Assembly (NCBI RefSeq): GCF_024713945.1
Contig: NC_134685.1
Location: 558,001 to 622,000, forward strand
From: Dermatophagoides farinae
Lineage: Eukaryota; Arthropoda; Arachnida; Sarcoptiformes; Pyroglyphidae
Reading direction: 5' to 3'
DNA length: 64,000 nt
Part shown: positions 12,416-24,775 of the stretch, in pieces
How the letters are laid out: each line of letters starts with the position of its first letter
Position numbering within the stretch: the first letter of the stretch is position 1
The notes under the pieces: model-generated
What the model was told of the DNA's origin: nothing
The model's input: only the letters and a program-made list of their open reading frames with translations
Database searches by the model: none
Made by a program: the position numbers and the translations under genes

Positions 12416-14640
12416 TTAGCTACTTATTGATTCATTTACGGTACTATCATTTGACGATGATGATGGTATCTGCTGTTGTTGTTGTTGTTCATTATCATTC
12501 AAAATCAATGATAATGAAACTTTTTCCGGTCCATTCCACAATGAATGGTAATTTCGACGTATAAAGGCAAGAATAAATAATGGAATCAATGTGAATGGTA
12601 CAAGATATAAAAGGGCAGGTTGTGCAGCTCCTTCCATAAAGATTAAAGCTAAAAAATACAAATAGATCGTCTTAATCATCAGTCATCATTATCATCATTG
12701 AAAATAATTACCTGTGAATGTAACAATTAATCCTAGACAATATGAAATTAATGATATGGAAAAATAAAGATGATATGGAATGTTTTCAATACGATCAAAT
12801 GCTGAACAATATGCTATCAACAAGCCTGGTATCATAACATCACCATATCCAAGCATTGAATCTGAACCACGTGTACAAACATCATAAAAATCCGTAGGAT
12901 CATATTGGAATAGTTTCTGTGGTACCCGAAATAACATTGGTAATGTTTCCACTGGTGTACCTTCACAACGATATTCCATATAATTCATTGGTGAATTAGA
13001 TGATGGTCCATTACCACCGGTGGCTACTTCAACCATTATCGATTGACCTGATTGAATTGTTCAAAATAATTTTTTTAAAAAAGGGTGTAAGAAAAAAAAA
13101 TTAAATCCGGAAACACTAACCTTTGGATGTAAACAATGGTGTAATGAAAACGAAAAAAATATCATATAAAAACAGGATGGACATTAAATATGTACAAATA
13201 CGAAGTGATGGCAGCCGTAATGTTCGTAACATGTTGATGCAGAAAAAAAATCCCAATAAATCTTGTAAAAGCCATGCATTTTCCGATTCATGACGTATTG
13301 TGAACCAAAATGCTGGTATTATTATACTTATAATCGCTACAATCATATCCGTAAATTTTAACCGTTGTTCTTGCCACCATAAACAGCTTGGTATCATAAA
13401 TGTTGCCTGTAATAAACGTGATGGAAATGACCATTGTACGAATGATTCTAAACATATAAACATTGATGTCATCGATGTGATCAGAAATAATGCCAAAATG
13501 AAATATACAAGATATTTGTAGAAAAAATACAGCAATAATAATGCTGTTATCATACAGATGACCAATATTATAACTGAACATAGTGATATATTTGTAAATG
13601 CTTGTTCATTTTTATTTCTTGATGATGATGATGATGATCTTTTCGACGACGATGATCGTATCTTGGAATTACTATCTTTTTCATCTGGGAAAAAAAATTC
13701 AAATAGTGGAATTAAGGTTATCAAACATTCGATTCGACTTACGACCACCACCACCACCATTATTAATGGGTAAAATATTTGGCAATGAACATTGATAGAT
13801 TTCATAACGAACTCTGCCACTCCAATATGAACCAATAGATATTGTGATTAATGCAATTAAAAATATAAAAATCATCGGTATAAATGATATAACCGATGAT
13901 TGTTGTTTCGATTGTTTTGGCCATCGTAATTGATTATAATTTTGTAGATTTATATTCCATAATTTATTCTTATTAATCACAGAAATGGTTAGATTATATT
14001 TTTCCATCAATTCAATGACACTAGAGACATTATCGATATATTTATTAGCCAATTATGGTATCATATAGTTTACTTACTTGTTTGTAATATTAAAACGGGC
14101 AGTAATATTCACCTGGCAAGGTGTAACGAATAAAATTCCTGCAGGAAATTCATCATTTAATCCATTCATATATGGTAATAGAAAATTTTCCACTTGTTTA
14201 CTAATAGAACAATCTATACGATAATCAAATGAATGATAACCACCACCAACACCATTGTTTTTATTAAAAATTTTTGGTATCAATCTTGATGATGATGAAA
14301 GTGGATCACAAAGATTATTCAACATATGATGTCGAAATGGTCTATATTCATCATTATCATTGATAATTGACTAGGAAAAAAAATAATTAGACATTAAATC
14401 GAACAAAAAGGATATATAATAAACACCACTTACCAGATTCGATGAAGATGTAAACAGATCAATAGTACAAAGTGATTGTGTTTTTGAATAATCAGTAGAA
14501 TTTCGAACATTTAATACTTTGAATGTTCGATAAAGTATTTCTTTTTTTTGGCCATCAATATTTTCACTGTTTACCATTGAAATTATAATGAATAAAGATG
14601 GTAAAAACAAAGATGATAACGACGACGACGACGACATCAT
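12416..14640 (-). CDS. SPPL2: Signal peptide peptidase-like protease (SPPL2 type)
   Basis: An intramembrane aspartyl protease that cleaves type II membrane protein stubs in ER, endosomal or lysosomal membranes. Six exons (14434-14640, 14078-14370, 13743-14020, 13121-13684, 12712-13047, 12416-12648) give 636 residues in frame. The N-terminus is a signal peptide after a poly-Ser run, followed by a lumenal protease-associated-like region (to about residue 210) with FPAGILFVTP. Nine or so membrane helices follow. The catalytic pair is present: LYDIFFVF in one helix and GYGD in LGYGDVMIPG in the next, plus the C-terminal PALLYLVP motif of the PAL family. A lumenal PA-like domain marks the SPPL2 branch over SPP or SPPL3. 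A Ser/Arg/Lys-rich loop (about residues 265-290) varies from the family norm. It is transcribed away from the F-box gene at 16517, with 1.9 kb between them. Confidence 0.93.
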
Positions 14641-16516
14641 TATTGATTATATTATCAAATTTAAAAACAATAATAAAATGGGTGTTATTATCACTAGTTT
14701 TTGATGGTTGAATAATTTTTTTGTTTTGTTTTGATGAAAACAACATTTGATTCAATTAATGACGATGATGATGATATTTGCAAATCTAAATTAATCAAAC
14801 AGTGAAAAAAAAAATACAAATTGGATTGAAATAGAAATCGAACGTTTTCATTATTTCATATTTGAACCATATACCTTTTTTACCATTTGATTCAATTTGG
14901 TCAACACACATTGGTTAGATTTTGAATGAATGAATCGATCAATCAATCAATCAATCAATCAATCGATGATTGGTGATGTGTAGCATCACATGTCACACAT
15001 ACACAAACACACACACAAAGCCGTTATTTTATTTTTCATCAGAGAAAAAAAAACAGGGTAAAAAAGGCCATTCTATTCTCTTATTTTTTTTTGCATGTAG
15101 ATGTTTAAAGTGAAACAAAACAACAAAAAAAAACGATGACGATGAAAATAATAGCAGCAAAAGTTGTATAGCAACAGGCAAAAGTAAATAGCAAACAAGA
15201 CGACGACGACGACGACGTCATTCAGTGATAAAACTGAGAAAAAAAATTTTTTTTTTTAATGATAAAATCGATAATCATGTGGATTATTATTAACAAACTA
15301 GAAATGATCTATAGAGTGAGTGTGTGTGTGTGTGGGTTGGGGATGTTTTTTTTTTTGGATATATCACACATACACATCAAACAAAAACAAAAAAATCAGC
15401 CCACACGCTATTTTTTTTCTTTATTATTGTTGTTGAGTCAATTTATTATTATTTTTTTGTTTTGTTTTGTTTTGTTTGTTTGTTAAATGTTGACAATACA
15501 CCAATATAATAAACCAAAAGATTGCTAGAAAAATCAAACATCAACAGCAATAAACAAAACAAACACAAAACAAAACAAAAATTGGGCCATACAAAAATCG
15601 ACTGTTCAAACACAACAAATGAATATTTTCGAAAAGTTTTTTCCAATTCAGTTTGGAAAAAAAAGTTTTCGGAAATTTTTTTTTTTTTTTTTTTAGTTTG
15701 ACGATAATCATAACCCTTTAGTAGCTATAACTAGCTATACCGGAACATTGTGATGATGATTTATGTTCATTATTTTTTTTCTTTGATATTTTTCAACTCA
15801 AAAAAAACATCTATTTTTTTTGAATTTTATCACCACAACACATTTGATAATTTACCAACACACAGTGTTGTTTGTGTGTGTGTGTGGTATGTTTGTACCA
15901 ATGTCAGCTGCACCTAAGAAAAAGATGAAGAAAAAAAATATGCAACAGACCATGATGAGATGATATAAAATGAGTGAAAAAAAAGACATTCATCATGATC
16001 ATGATTAAATAAAAAAAAATCAAATATTTTTCTCATATTAAATCTATCTATCTCTCTCTCTCTTTTTTCTTCAGATCTTCAGGCTCTTTCATTGATCATC
16101 ATCATCATCATTAACAACTATTTGTTCGGGAAATACGGTATTTTCTTTTTTCTTCACGTAAACCAACAATTTTACCATTGGTCGAACAACTGTGTTAGAA
16201 AAGAGAGAGAGAGAGAGAGAACATAGTAGTTAGACTTGTTTGTTTGCTTCAAAAAAAAAAAAGTTTGACCTAATAATAAAAAAAAGTGGTGACGATGGAA
16301 TGAACACACACACATTTTTCATCATCATCATCATCATCTTCATTTTGTATCTTGAAATATTTATAAAATAAAATTTAAAGTTCAATCATCAGTTATGTTA
16401 TTCATTCATTGGAAATTTTGACCATGACGACTTGTTTTGCTTCAAAACAAAACTTCATTTTATTGATTATTGATTTTCATCCATAAATAGTGTTTGTTGC
16501 CTGTATATGTGTTAAA
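14641..16516. other. Divergent intergenic region, low complexity
   Basis: This region separates the starts of the SPPL2 (-) and F-box (+) genes, so it must hold both promoters. It contains (ATCA)n at about 14935-14965, a (GT)n tract near 15315-15335, (GACGAC)n near 15200, long poly-T near 15680 and a (GA)n run at 16202-16220. No coding exon was recognised. Confidence 0.6.
16202..16220. repeat. (GA)n microsatellite
   Basis: A pure AG/GA dinucleotide run about 300 nt upstream of the F-box gene start. GA tracts near arthropod promoters can bind GAGA-type factors, but nothing more supports that here. Confidence 0.7.
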
Positions 16517-18557
16517 ATGGCCACAATTTTCAATAATAATGTTGATTGTATAATTGAAATACTATCAAAATTATCATTGAATGATCGTGAACAATGTCGT
16601 CGAATATCACATTCATGGTATTGGTCTGCTAACCGATTGGCTTCAATACAACAAGAATTGTATATTATTGGCCATGATCGTCATCATCGTTGTCGAAAAC
16701 ATTCACATATTCCACAACGAAGAGAAAAAATTATCATTGATGATAATAATGGTGGATCAACAACAGAATTGAATACAATATATTGGCCATATCCATTTAT
16801 ACGTTATCAATGTTATTGTTTAATATTGAAACGTTTTCCAAATTTACGTACCATTGGTTTTGAATCAATAAATCATTGGAATGATCATATGATTGAAGAA
16901 TTGATTATTAATTGTCCACATTTACATTCAATATCATTCATTCAATGTTATGGTGTTGGCCAAAGTCGTATGCATGAATCGAATCATATAAATCTAACAT
17001 ATAATGGTTGGCAAAGATTAATACATTCATATGGTCAACAAATTCATACATTGATACTCAAAGATTGTCAAATTGATGAACGTCAATTGGCCATCATTGT
17101 TGATGGATTTCGACAATTAGTACGATTGGATATAACTGATAATCGTTTGGAACAGGCTACAGCATTGCGTAATTTATCGCCAACAATTCGATCACTTTCG
17201 TTGGGTAATCATTTTGGATCTGAAATGGCCATTCATGATTATCATAATGATATACATTATATACCATTATCATCGATTGTTTCTGGTTCTGGTTGTTATT
17301 CAATAACTGAATTATTTGTCCAAGGTTATCTTGACAATCAATTCCCACGGATTGTACAAATGAAACAATTACAACATTTAACCATACATTTTTGGCGTAC
17401 ATTATTCGATGAACATGATTCCATTCAATGTTTATCATCAATTCGTCATTTAAGCCAATTACAAAGTTTAGAAATCTATCATGTGAGTACATTATAGTGT
17501 ATTGGTAGTTTTTTTTTATTTTTGTAGATCTTAATCATTGTACTTACATTGAATTTATCACAAAATTTTTTTTTCTCTTCATCAATTCCAGCATAATACA
17601 CATGATACATCATTGGCAATGAATAAAGAATTGTTGGAAATATTACGTGGCTGTCCAAATCTTGAACGATTAGTTTTTGATTCAAAAAATGGATTCGAAT
17701 GTCCATTCGATGATCGAATGTTTGAAAGAATGAAATTGTACTGTCCAAAAATGACATCATTGACCATAAATCCTGGTGATTTTTCCACCACTAATTGTTC
17801 ATTACAAACATTGGCAACATTTCCTCATTTGAAACGATTAAAATTGATTGATTTTCCAGCAATAAATTCCGAAGGAATTTTATCATTACTAAAACAATCT
17901 CGTACAATAACCGATCTGATAATCCAAGATTGTTGTTATATTGATCGACCAGAACAATTTATTCAATCAATCATCGATGATGTTCATCGTATTCAAGGTG
18001 ATGGAATTTTTTTTTTTAATTAAACAAATTCTAATGATTGATTTGATTTACAATAGATAATAATCCATTACGTCGTCATTTAAATGTACGAATATCATCA
18101 ACACAAACAATATATCGATTTTTATCATCGAAACCAGAAATTCATTCAATAAAATTAGGTGGCCAAAATGGTGATTCATGTTTAACGATGATTACTATTT
18201 CACAGCCACCACAATCATCATCATCATCCGTATATTCATTATTTACAAATTCATCATCATCATCATCATCGTCATCATCATCATCAATGGCAGCCAAATT
18301 TAACCAATCATCTAGATATCTAAAATATTTTGGTCAATTATTTTATTTATCGAATGAAAATTTTACTAGAACTTTACTATCAATACCGGATATTGTATCG
18401 AATGGAATGAAAATTTTATCAACATTAACCATTATATCATTGGTTTTCATTATGTATTTTTTACAATCAATATTTACCAATTATATGGATAGATCATTTT
18501 CCACCATTCCTTCATCATCATCATCATCGTCGTCGTCGCAGCAATCTTCACCACAAC

Positions 18558-18588
<31 letters not shown>

Positions 18589-18763
18589 GACATCGTTATT
18601 ACAATCATCAGATTCAATAATGAACAAAATAATTTACATATCATCATTTTTGGCATCAATATCATTTTTATATCTATTAATACGTTGTATTTGTTTAGTT
18701 ACATTTGAATCACATTCATTTTTATTGCATTTAACACAAGAATTATTTGAACAAATTCTATGA
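16517..18763 (+). CDS. F-box/leucine-rich-repeat protein with two C-terminal membrane segments
   Basis: Three exons (16517-17482, 17592-17997, 18057-18763) give 692 residues. An F-box-like segment at residues 8-50 (VDCIIEILSKLSLNDRE, then SHSWYW) would bind Skp1 in an SCF ubiquitin ligase. LRR-type repeats run from about 110 to 500, with typical LxxLxLxxC/N units such as IHTLILKDCQIDERQL. After a Ser-rich stretch there are two strong hydrophobic segments (about residues 605-630 and 655-685) separated by a Ser/Gln linker encoded by (TCA)n. A membrane anchor on an F-box protein is unusual and suggests substrates at a membrane. It is a clear paralog of the next gene, sharing GW..LI/LN, ERQL and LDI(T/S)DN motifs. 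The ATG at 16517 is chosen because upstream codons are not ATG. Function is inferred from architecture only. Confidence 0.82.
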
Positions 18764-20752
18764 ATTCGAATCGAATCATTTAGTTTTTGTATGCGGTTGT
18801 GTGTATGTGTCTGTCTCTTTTTCCCTGTGATATAAAATCAAATCCAATTTTTTTTTTGTCAGTACTTCATGTTTCTGTAATTTTAAATCAATTTTGCATA
18901 ATTTCAATGAAAAATCATCATTTGATGTCATTAATAATTTATTTTAATCAATACACACCCATCCAATTACAATTAATTAATTCCAATATATCCATTATCA
19001 GATTACGAAACAAGAGAGAGAGAGAGACAGAGAGAGAAAGGGAAAAATCTGAAATTTTTTTTTCTCCAAATAATTAATTGTCCATTATCAAGCATCATGT
19101 GAATTGTGATTAAAGAGCGATGAAGAAGAAGAAAGAAGAAAGAAGAAAATGAATTTATTCATTCATTCATTCATCATTAAGTGCGATTGTCGCCATTCAT
19201 TTTCTCTTTTTTTTCTTGGAATTTTTTTCTTCTGAATTTATTTTTGTCTTTTTGTTGTTTTTTTTTATTCAATTTTCATAACAAATTTTTTTTTTTTAGC
19301 TTCACTTGATAATACGAGTTTTTGGACTATGAAAAAAAAACAAGTGCGTGACGTTTGTGAATGGCGTGCGCGCGCCCGCGTTTGTATGTTCAAACATGCA
19401 TGCATGCATGCAATTCATGTACAAATTTGAAATGTGAAAAAATCTAAATACAGAGAGAGAGAGAGAGACGATTTTTTTTTCTTCTTTTTTTCTGAAATAT
19501 AAATCCAAATATCTCAATTAAAACTTACGCATTCACCATTAATACGTTCGTTCGTGTGTGTTCATTCATTGGTGATAAAAGAGTTGATTCGACAAAATAT
19601 CCAAAACATTCGAAATGAAATTCAATTTCGGTACTAATTTAACATTGTTGAAACAGTCAAACTCAAAATAGACAAAAAAAATCGAACGTTTGTTGTTGTT
19701 GTTGTTGTTGTTCTTTACACTTTTAAATTCAATCGATCGATCACGATTCAATGCCAATGTTGATAAACATCATCATCATCATCATCGTCATCATTATCAT
19801 GGCCATCAATTGATTGATGGATCAATAATAAATAATACAACGAAACAATAAAAAACAAGGGTTCGTATTTACAACAAAAAAAAAATTTGCCTGTATGTGT
19901 GTTTACATAAAAAAAAGTAATTGGTGGCATTTTTTTTTTCTTCTTCTTCGTATCATCATCATCATTGTTGTCGTCATTGTTTCCCTCCAACCCCTTTTCA
20001 ATATCATTTAAAATTTCACTTTTTATTTCTCTGTCTCTCATTCATTCATTCAAATTCATTTCACATTTGAATCATTTTGTAAATAGTAGCAGCAGCAGAA
20101 GCAACAACAACAACAACAAAAAACGACAAACTACACCATATATATCGTGATTTATTGTCCAATATCCAATATTATTATATTATTATTATAATGATCATGG
20201 TAAGTAAAGGGTGGGTGGTGCTCGTTTGATCATCATTTATTCAAAGACAATGACATTTTGTGAAATGAATGAAATCAATACTCATTTATTTATTTATTTG
20301 GTATAAAATTTATCTAATTTTTTCTTTCTGTTTCATTTGTTGTTTGGTTTTTCCCCGTCGATGTTGTACAACAACAGCAGCAGCAACAACAAAAACCTTC
20401 AAATAATTGAATGAATTTCAATCAATTTAACAATTTGATTGGATTGATATCATCGTCATCATCATTGGTTGTTGTTGTTGTTACCGGAAAAGCAGAAAAA
20501 TATTAATTCCACATTTTTTTTTTGTTTTCATTGCAATCATTTTCATTGAATAATAATAATAATCGACAAGGACATCAATGATTATGCTTCATCGATTTTA
20601 TTGTTATTATCAACATTATTCAATACCAAAAAATACCTGAAAAAAAGTTTCGTCTATTTTTCTCTCTCTCTCTATTAACTTTTTCTTCAACCAAAAACGC
20701 TGGTGAAAAAAAAACAAGACAATTGGAAAAAAACCAGCCAACAAACATAGTT
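18764..20752. other. Intergenic region between the two F-box genes
   Basis: This holds (GAGA)n near 19012-19038, (GAAGAA)n near 19120, a GC-rich alternating tract at 19363-19412, (TTG)n near 19692-19712 and (ATC)n runs. No coding exon was recognised. It must include the 3' UTR of the first gene and the promoter of the second. Confidence 0.6.
19363..19412. repeat. GC-rich alternating purine-pyrimidine tract plus (ATGC)n
   Basis: GGCGTGCGCGCGCCCGCG at 19363-19380 is followed by CATGCATGCATGCATGCA at 19395-19412. Both are alternating purine-pyrimidine sequences able to form Z-DNA. The first is one of the most GC-rich 18-mers in a very AT-rich window. Confidence 0.65.
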
Positions 20753-21980
20753 ATGGTTCATTCAAATTCGAATGTTTTTCATGGAAACGGAAAACGTCCT
20801 TCGTCTGTGACACGAATGTTGAATTGTTCAAAAATGTCATATTCCGATTGTGCACATTATTCTTATGAACGAAAATCAACAACAACAAAAATAATGACAA
20901 TGATGATATTGAATCAAGATTGTCTTATATCAATATTTGAACATTTATCCATGATGGAACGATTAAAATGTCGTTCAGTTTGTCAACAATGGAAACAAGC
21001 GGTGGATAAAATGGCAATTGGAGAGAATTCATTAGAAATATATGCAGTACATCCATATTTAGCTATGGATGCACGACAAAAATCCGGTTTGATTGATCAA
21101 GATGAACAAAATCAACAACAGCAATTAATTAATCAACAAAGAAGATTTAAACCATGGTTTATTGAATATATCATTTATCAATGGTCAAAATTTGGTGAAA
21201 ATTTAATTTCAGTAGAACCGATTGAAAACATTTCCGATGATGATGATAATGATGATACGGACAGTGATGATAATGATCGGATTCAATTTAATGATATCAT
21301 TAATTCAAAATCATATATATGGCCTTATTCATCACCATTTTCAACGAATTTTGAATCATCATCATTGCCTAATCTAAATGATATACTTTCATCACATTAT
21401 TATTGGAATTATGCATTCTGTGCAACATCATCATTATTTTCAACATTTGTGGCAACAAAATCCAAAGAGATTACACATAAATTTTCACATTCATTCTGTC
21501 AATGTCGTTGTAAGAATCGTTTCAAATATTCAATCATTTTAGATCAACAATCATGTTGTTTAATGAAAATGAATAACTTGTTACAAAGATTTCCAAATAT
21601 TCACCATTTACATATGAAAAATGTCAATGAACTAAATGATATAATATTGGCATTGATTACACAACATTGTCATCATTTACGACATTTAAGTTTTGTAAAT
21701 TGTCAACAACAATTTTCTACAATAACAACGACAATTTTAACCGCAAATGATCATCACCAGCCGACACCACCACCACCACCACCATCACCATTATCAATAC
21801 AACAACAGCAACAAAAAGATTCAAGTAACAATCAAAACAATGACAATAGCCTCAATGAACCTCAACAACAACAATGTGAACCATTTTTATCACTCAACAA
21901 AAATTGTCTCATAGGTATGTTTATTTTGTTTTTTTTCCCTCTTTCAAAATGTTGAGATTGATATATATTTGACTTACGCA

Positions 21981-22012
<32 letters not shown>

Positions 22013-23687
22013 ATTATGACGTAATATGCATGTATGCATGCATGTATATCGATAGATAGATAGAAGTCAATTGCATTCGAATTATCTCCAAAAAAAAAAA
22101 TTACAGCCTTCAAAAAGCAACCAAAAATTTTCCATTTGTGTATAGATTGATTGTGTGTATGTGGTATATTCATTATAAGGATACACACTCATTCAGTATC
22201 TTGTCCTCATTTCGTTTTTTTTATCAAGTAAACAAGAACAGCAAAAAAAACAATCATTTCCGTAATCCTATATGTAAATGAATGTCAATCTATAATGGTT
22301 GCTAATTTATGATGTGATGATTGATTTCATATATAATCGAAATGAAACCAAATCGATTTGAATGAACGAGAAAGTGTGTTTCCTATATGTGAAAACCATG
22401 GCCGACATATAATTGAAATGATTTTTTTTTCTTTGTCTATGTTCTAGATTATGGCTGGAAATTATTGAACCGAACATATCCATCATTGCAATCGCTAACA
22501 TTACGACAATGTCATTTGAATGAACGACAATTGACCAATGTGATACAATATTGTTCTTCGGTTAGCTATTTGGATATTTCCGATAATAAAAGGTTGGGCA
22601 AATCGGTTCGTTATTTGGGGGCAAATATCGAATGTCTAATATGTGGTAATCTAGCTGAAGGTGAATCAATTGAAACTATTCTAGCAAATGTTGCATTTGG
22701 CTATGGAAGAAATGTTCGTTTTCTTTCCGTTTTTGGCCCACTTGGTTCATTGAAAGTTTTTCAAGAATTCAACCGACTCACTGAATTGGAATTGCATTTT
22801 CATACTGATGATGATCAAACAACATGGCTATCGGATATTGGCCTGCTATCACTGAATAGTCTTGTATTGGAACAGATTCGTAGCTATGAAAGTCCATCGA
22901 CATTAAATCATCAGCAATTTGAACAAATGTTGAGACGATCAAAAAATCTACAACGATTACAGATAATTGGTGATTTTGATTGGAATCTACGTCTCAATGA
23001 TCTATCATTACGATCGTTGAATGAACAATGCCCAAAGCTCAAAGAGCTCACATTGATCGGTATGTAATAGTTTCATGAATCCACTGGAAATTCTAAAATT
23101 CCTGTTCATTTATAGGAAATGGATCCATCACCGATTATGGTCTGTTGAATCTTCGTCACATTCCATTGACACTGCTAAGTCTGGCATCATTTAATTCGAT
23201 AACCGATTATTCAGTGACAACATTGATTCGACAAATACCAACATTAAAAACAATCATATTGGTCGATATGCCACATACAACTAATCGTGTTATTGATAAA
23301 ACTATTGATATTTGTAATGAACAACCAGATCGAATCGTGGATTTAACATTCAGTGATGAACGAATACATCGTCGTATTGAAAAACAAACTAATGATGATG
23401 ATGATAATAATCGATATCCATCGAATCTACATATTCATTTCGATAGTCATATCTGTGGTAAACAAGTAATCGATTCAGAACCAAGTGATTTACAAATGAT
23501 GATAGTCATTTTAATTTCAACATTAATATTAGCCATGACATTATTGACGACAATTGTTGTAATTCTTGTTCCATTATCAATGTTATTAATCATGGCTAAT
23601 GAATATATTGGCCAAAATTGGCTATCAGTTGTCGATTTAGAAATATTTCGCCGTTTTCTATCAGAATATCATCAAAATCGAAGCTGA
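20753..23687 (+). CDS. F-box/leucine-rich-repeat protein with C-terminal membrane hairpin (paralog of 16517 gene)
   Basis: Three exons (20753-21914, 22448-23059, 23116-23687) give 781 residues; introns are phase 1. The F-box is at about residues 53-95 (LNQDCLISIFEHLSMMERLK, then VCQQW). An acidic Asp-rich insert follows, then LRR units from about 285 onward, interrupted by a Pro/Gln-rich stretch, including LQSLTLRQCHLNERQL and LDISDN. Near the C-terminus is one long hydrophobic block (about residues 718-757, MMIVILISTLILAMTLL onward), long enough for a hairpin or two helices, then a hydrophilic tail. It shares domain order and several LRR motifs with the gene at 16517 and lies 2 kb downstream in the same direction, so a tandem duplication is likely. 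The first intron (533 nt) is unusually long and repeat-rich for this window. SCF-type ligase function is inferred. Confidence 0.82.
21984..22012 (+). repeat. (TG)n microsatellite in F-box intron
   Basis: About 14 TG units inside the first intron of the F-box gene at 20753, followed by ATGCATG-type repeats and (GATA)n. It helps explain the longer intron. Confidence 0.75.
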
Positions 23688-23799
23688 TGTAATAATAATA
23701 ATAATAATAATCATTTTATTTTATTGTGATAAATTCGATATTCATCGATTTTTTTCAAAATTGTGATTAAAAACTACAAAATCAGCCCATCATTTCACC

Positions 23800-24390
23800 A
23801 AGAGCTCGAATAAACCATCACGAGTTGATGGATGAAGCTTTGTTTGCTTCAATCGCCTCTTTAACGAATACCAAATGGGCTCATATCTGGGATTTGCGTA
23901 ACCCACTCCAATTTTTTGATTTTGGACGTTTTAATCCATTCTTGTGACTTTTTCGCCATATGGCATGGCGCTCCATCTTCCTGGGACAAGAAGTTCCTTT
24001 TTGTAACTTTATTTTTTTTTATCACGGAAGATGGGAAATAGTGTGGATTTCAGAATATTGATATATTGCTCACTATTCACTCTATTGGAGCAGAGTCTTA
24101 ACTCTGATCTCCCAATATGCCTATTTTCAAGAAATAATTATTAAAACATGCAAAAAAAAGAAAAAAAATCTTACCATATAGCCCCCCAAACCATTGTTGT
24201 GCTTAACCGTGGCTTGAAGCCTCTTGGCTTGGTATGCCTGATTCTTCTTGCGATATACGAATGTGCGATAAGCATCGTTAAACTGGGAAAATCGACATTC
24301 GTCGGAAAAATTACTTTTTTCCAATAATCAACTGGCATTTCAGCCATTTTATTGGCCCATAAACGACGCTTGTTTTTTGATGATTTAAAA
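23800..24390 (-). mobile_element. Tc1/mariner transposase remnant
   Basis: Minus-strand fragments match Tc1-family transposase from memory: RRLWANK, DYWKK, FSDECRF (first catalytic Asp, about 24302), TVKHNNG followed by MVWGAIW, and QEDGAPCHMAKKSQEW (second Asp, about 23975-23983). The final region reads SPFGIR where Tc1 proteins have NPIENLW, so the third acidic residue is missing. The matching pieces lie in different frames, with stops between and after them, and the N-terminal DNA-binding half is absent. No clear terminal inverted repeats were found. This is an old, inactive copy between a host F-box gene and AGMO. Confidence 0.82.
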
Positions 24391-24470
24391 TTAAAAAAAA
24401 ATGGACGATGATGAAGCAATGAATGATGGAATGAAATGAAATAGAATGAAAAATGAAATGAGATGAAAAT

Positions 24471-24603
24471 AGTTCGAATTCAATTCGAAATTCGAATTTG
24501 GAATCAAAATCATCAAATACATACTCACAAAGGCACACAAAATGAAAACCACGTGCCACATGTATTATCACAATAATCAATTCGAAAAATTCGAATTCGA
24601 ACT
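24471..24603. repeat. Inverted TTCGAA-rich repeats
   Basis: AGTTCGAATTC at 24471-24481 and its exact reverse complement at 24593-24603 enclose about 110 nt, with further TTCGAA motifs just inside both ends. It may be the remains of a small inverted-repeat element or a degenerate end of the neighbouring Tc1 relic. Confidence 0.45.
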
Positions 24604-24775
24604 CTTTCTATGTTCTATTGAATGACTGCACCATCTATTGGATGCAAAAGCTGCAACAAGCTTTAGATAGATAGAATATAGATAAATGTCATATATATTT
24701 ATTAAATGTAGAAATCATTAATTATAAAACTTTTTTGCAAAAAAAAAAAAAAAAAAAATTAATTGGTTAATTGAT

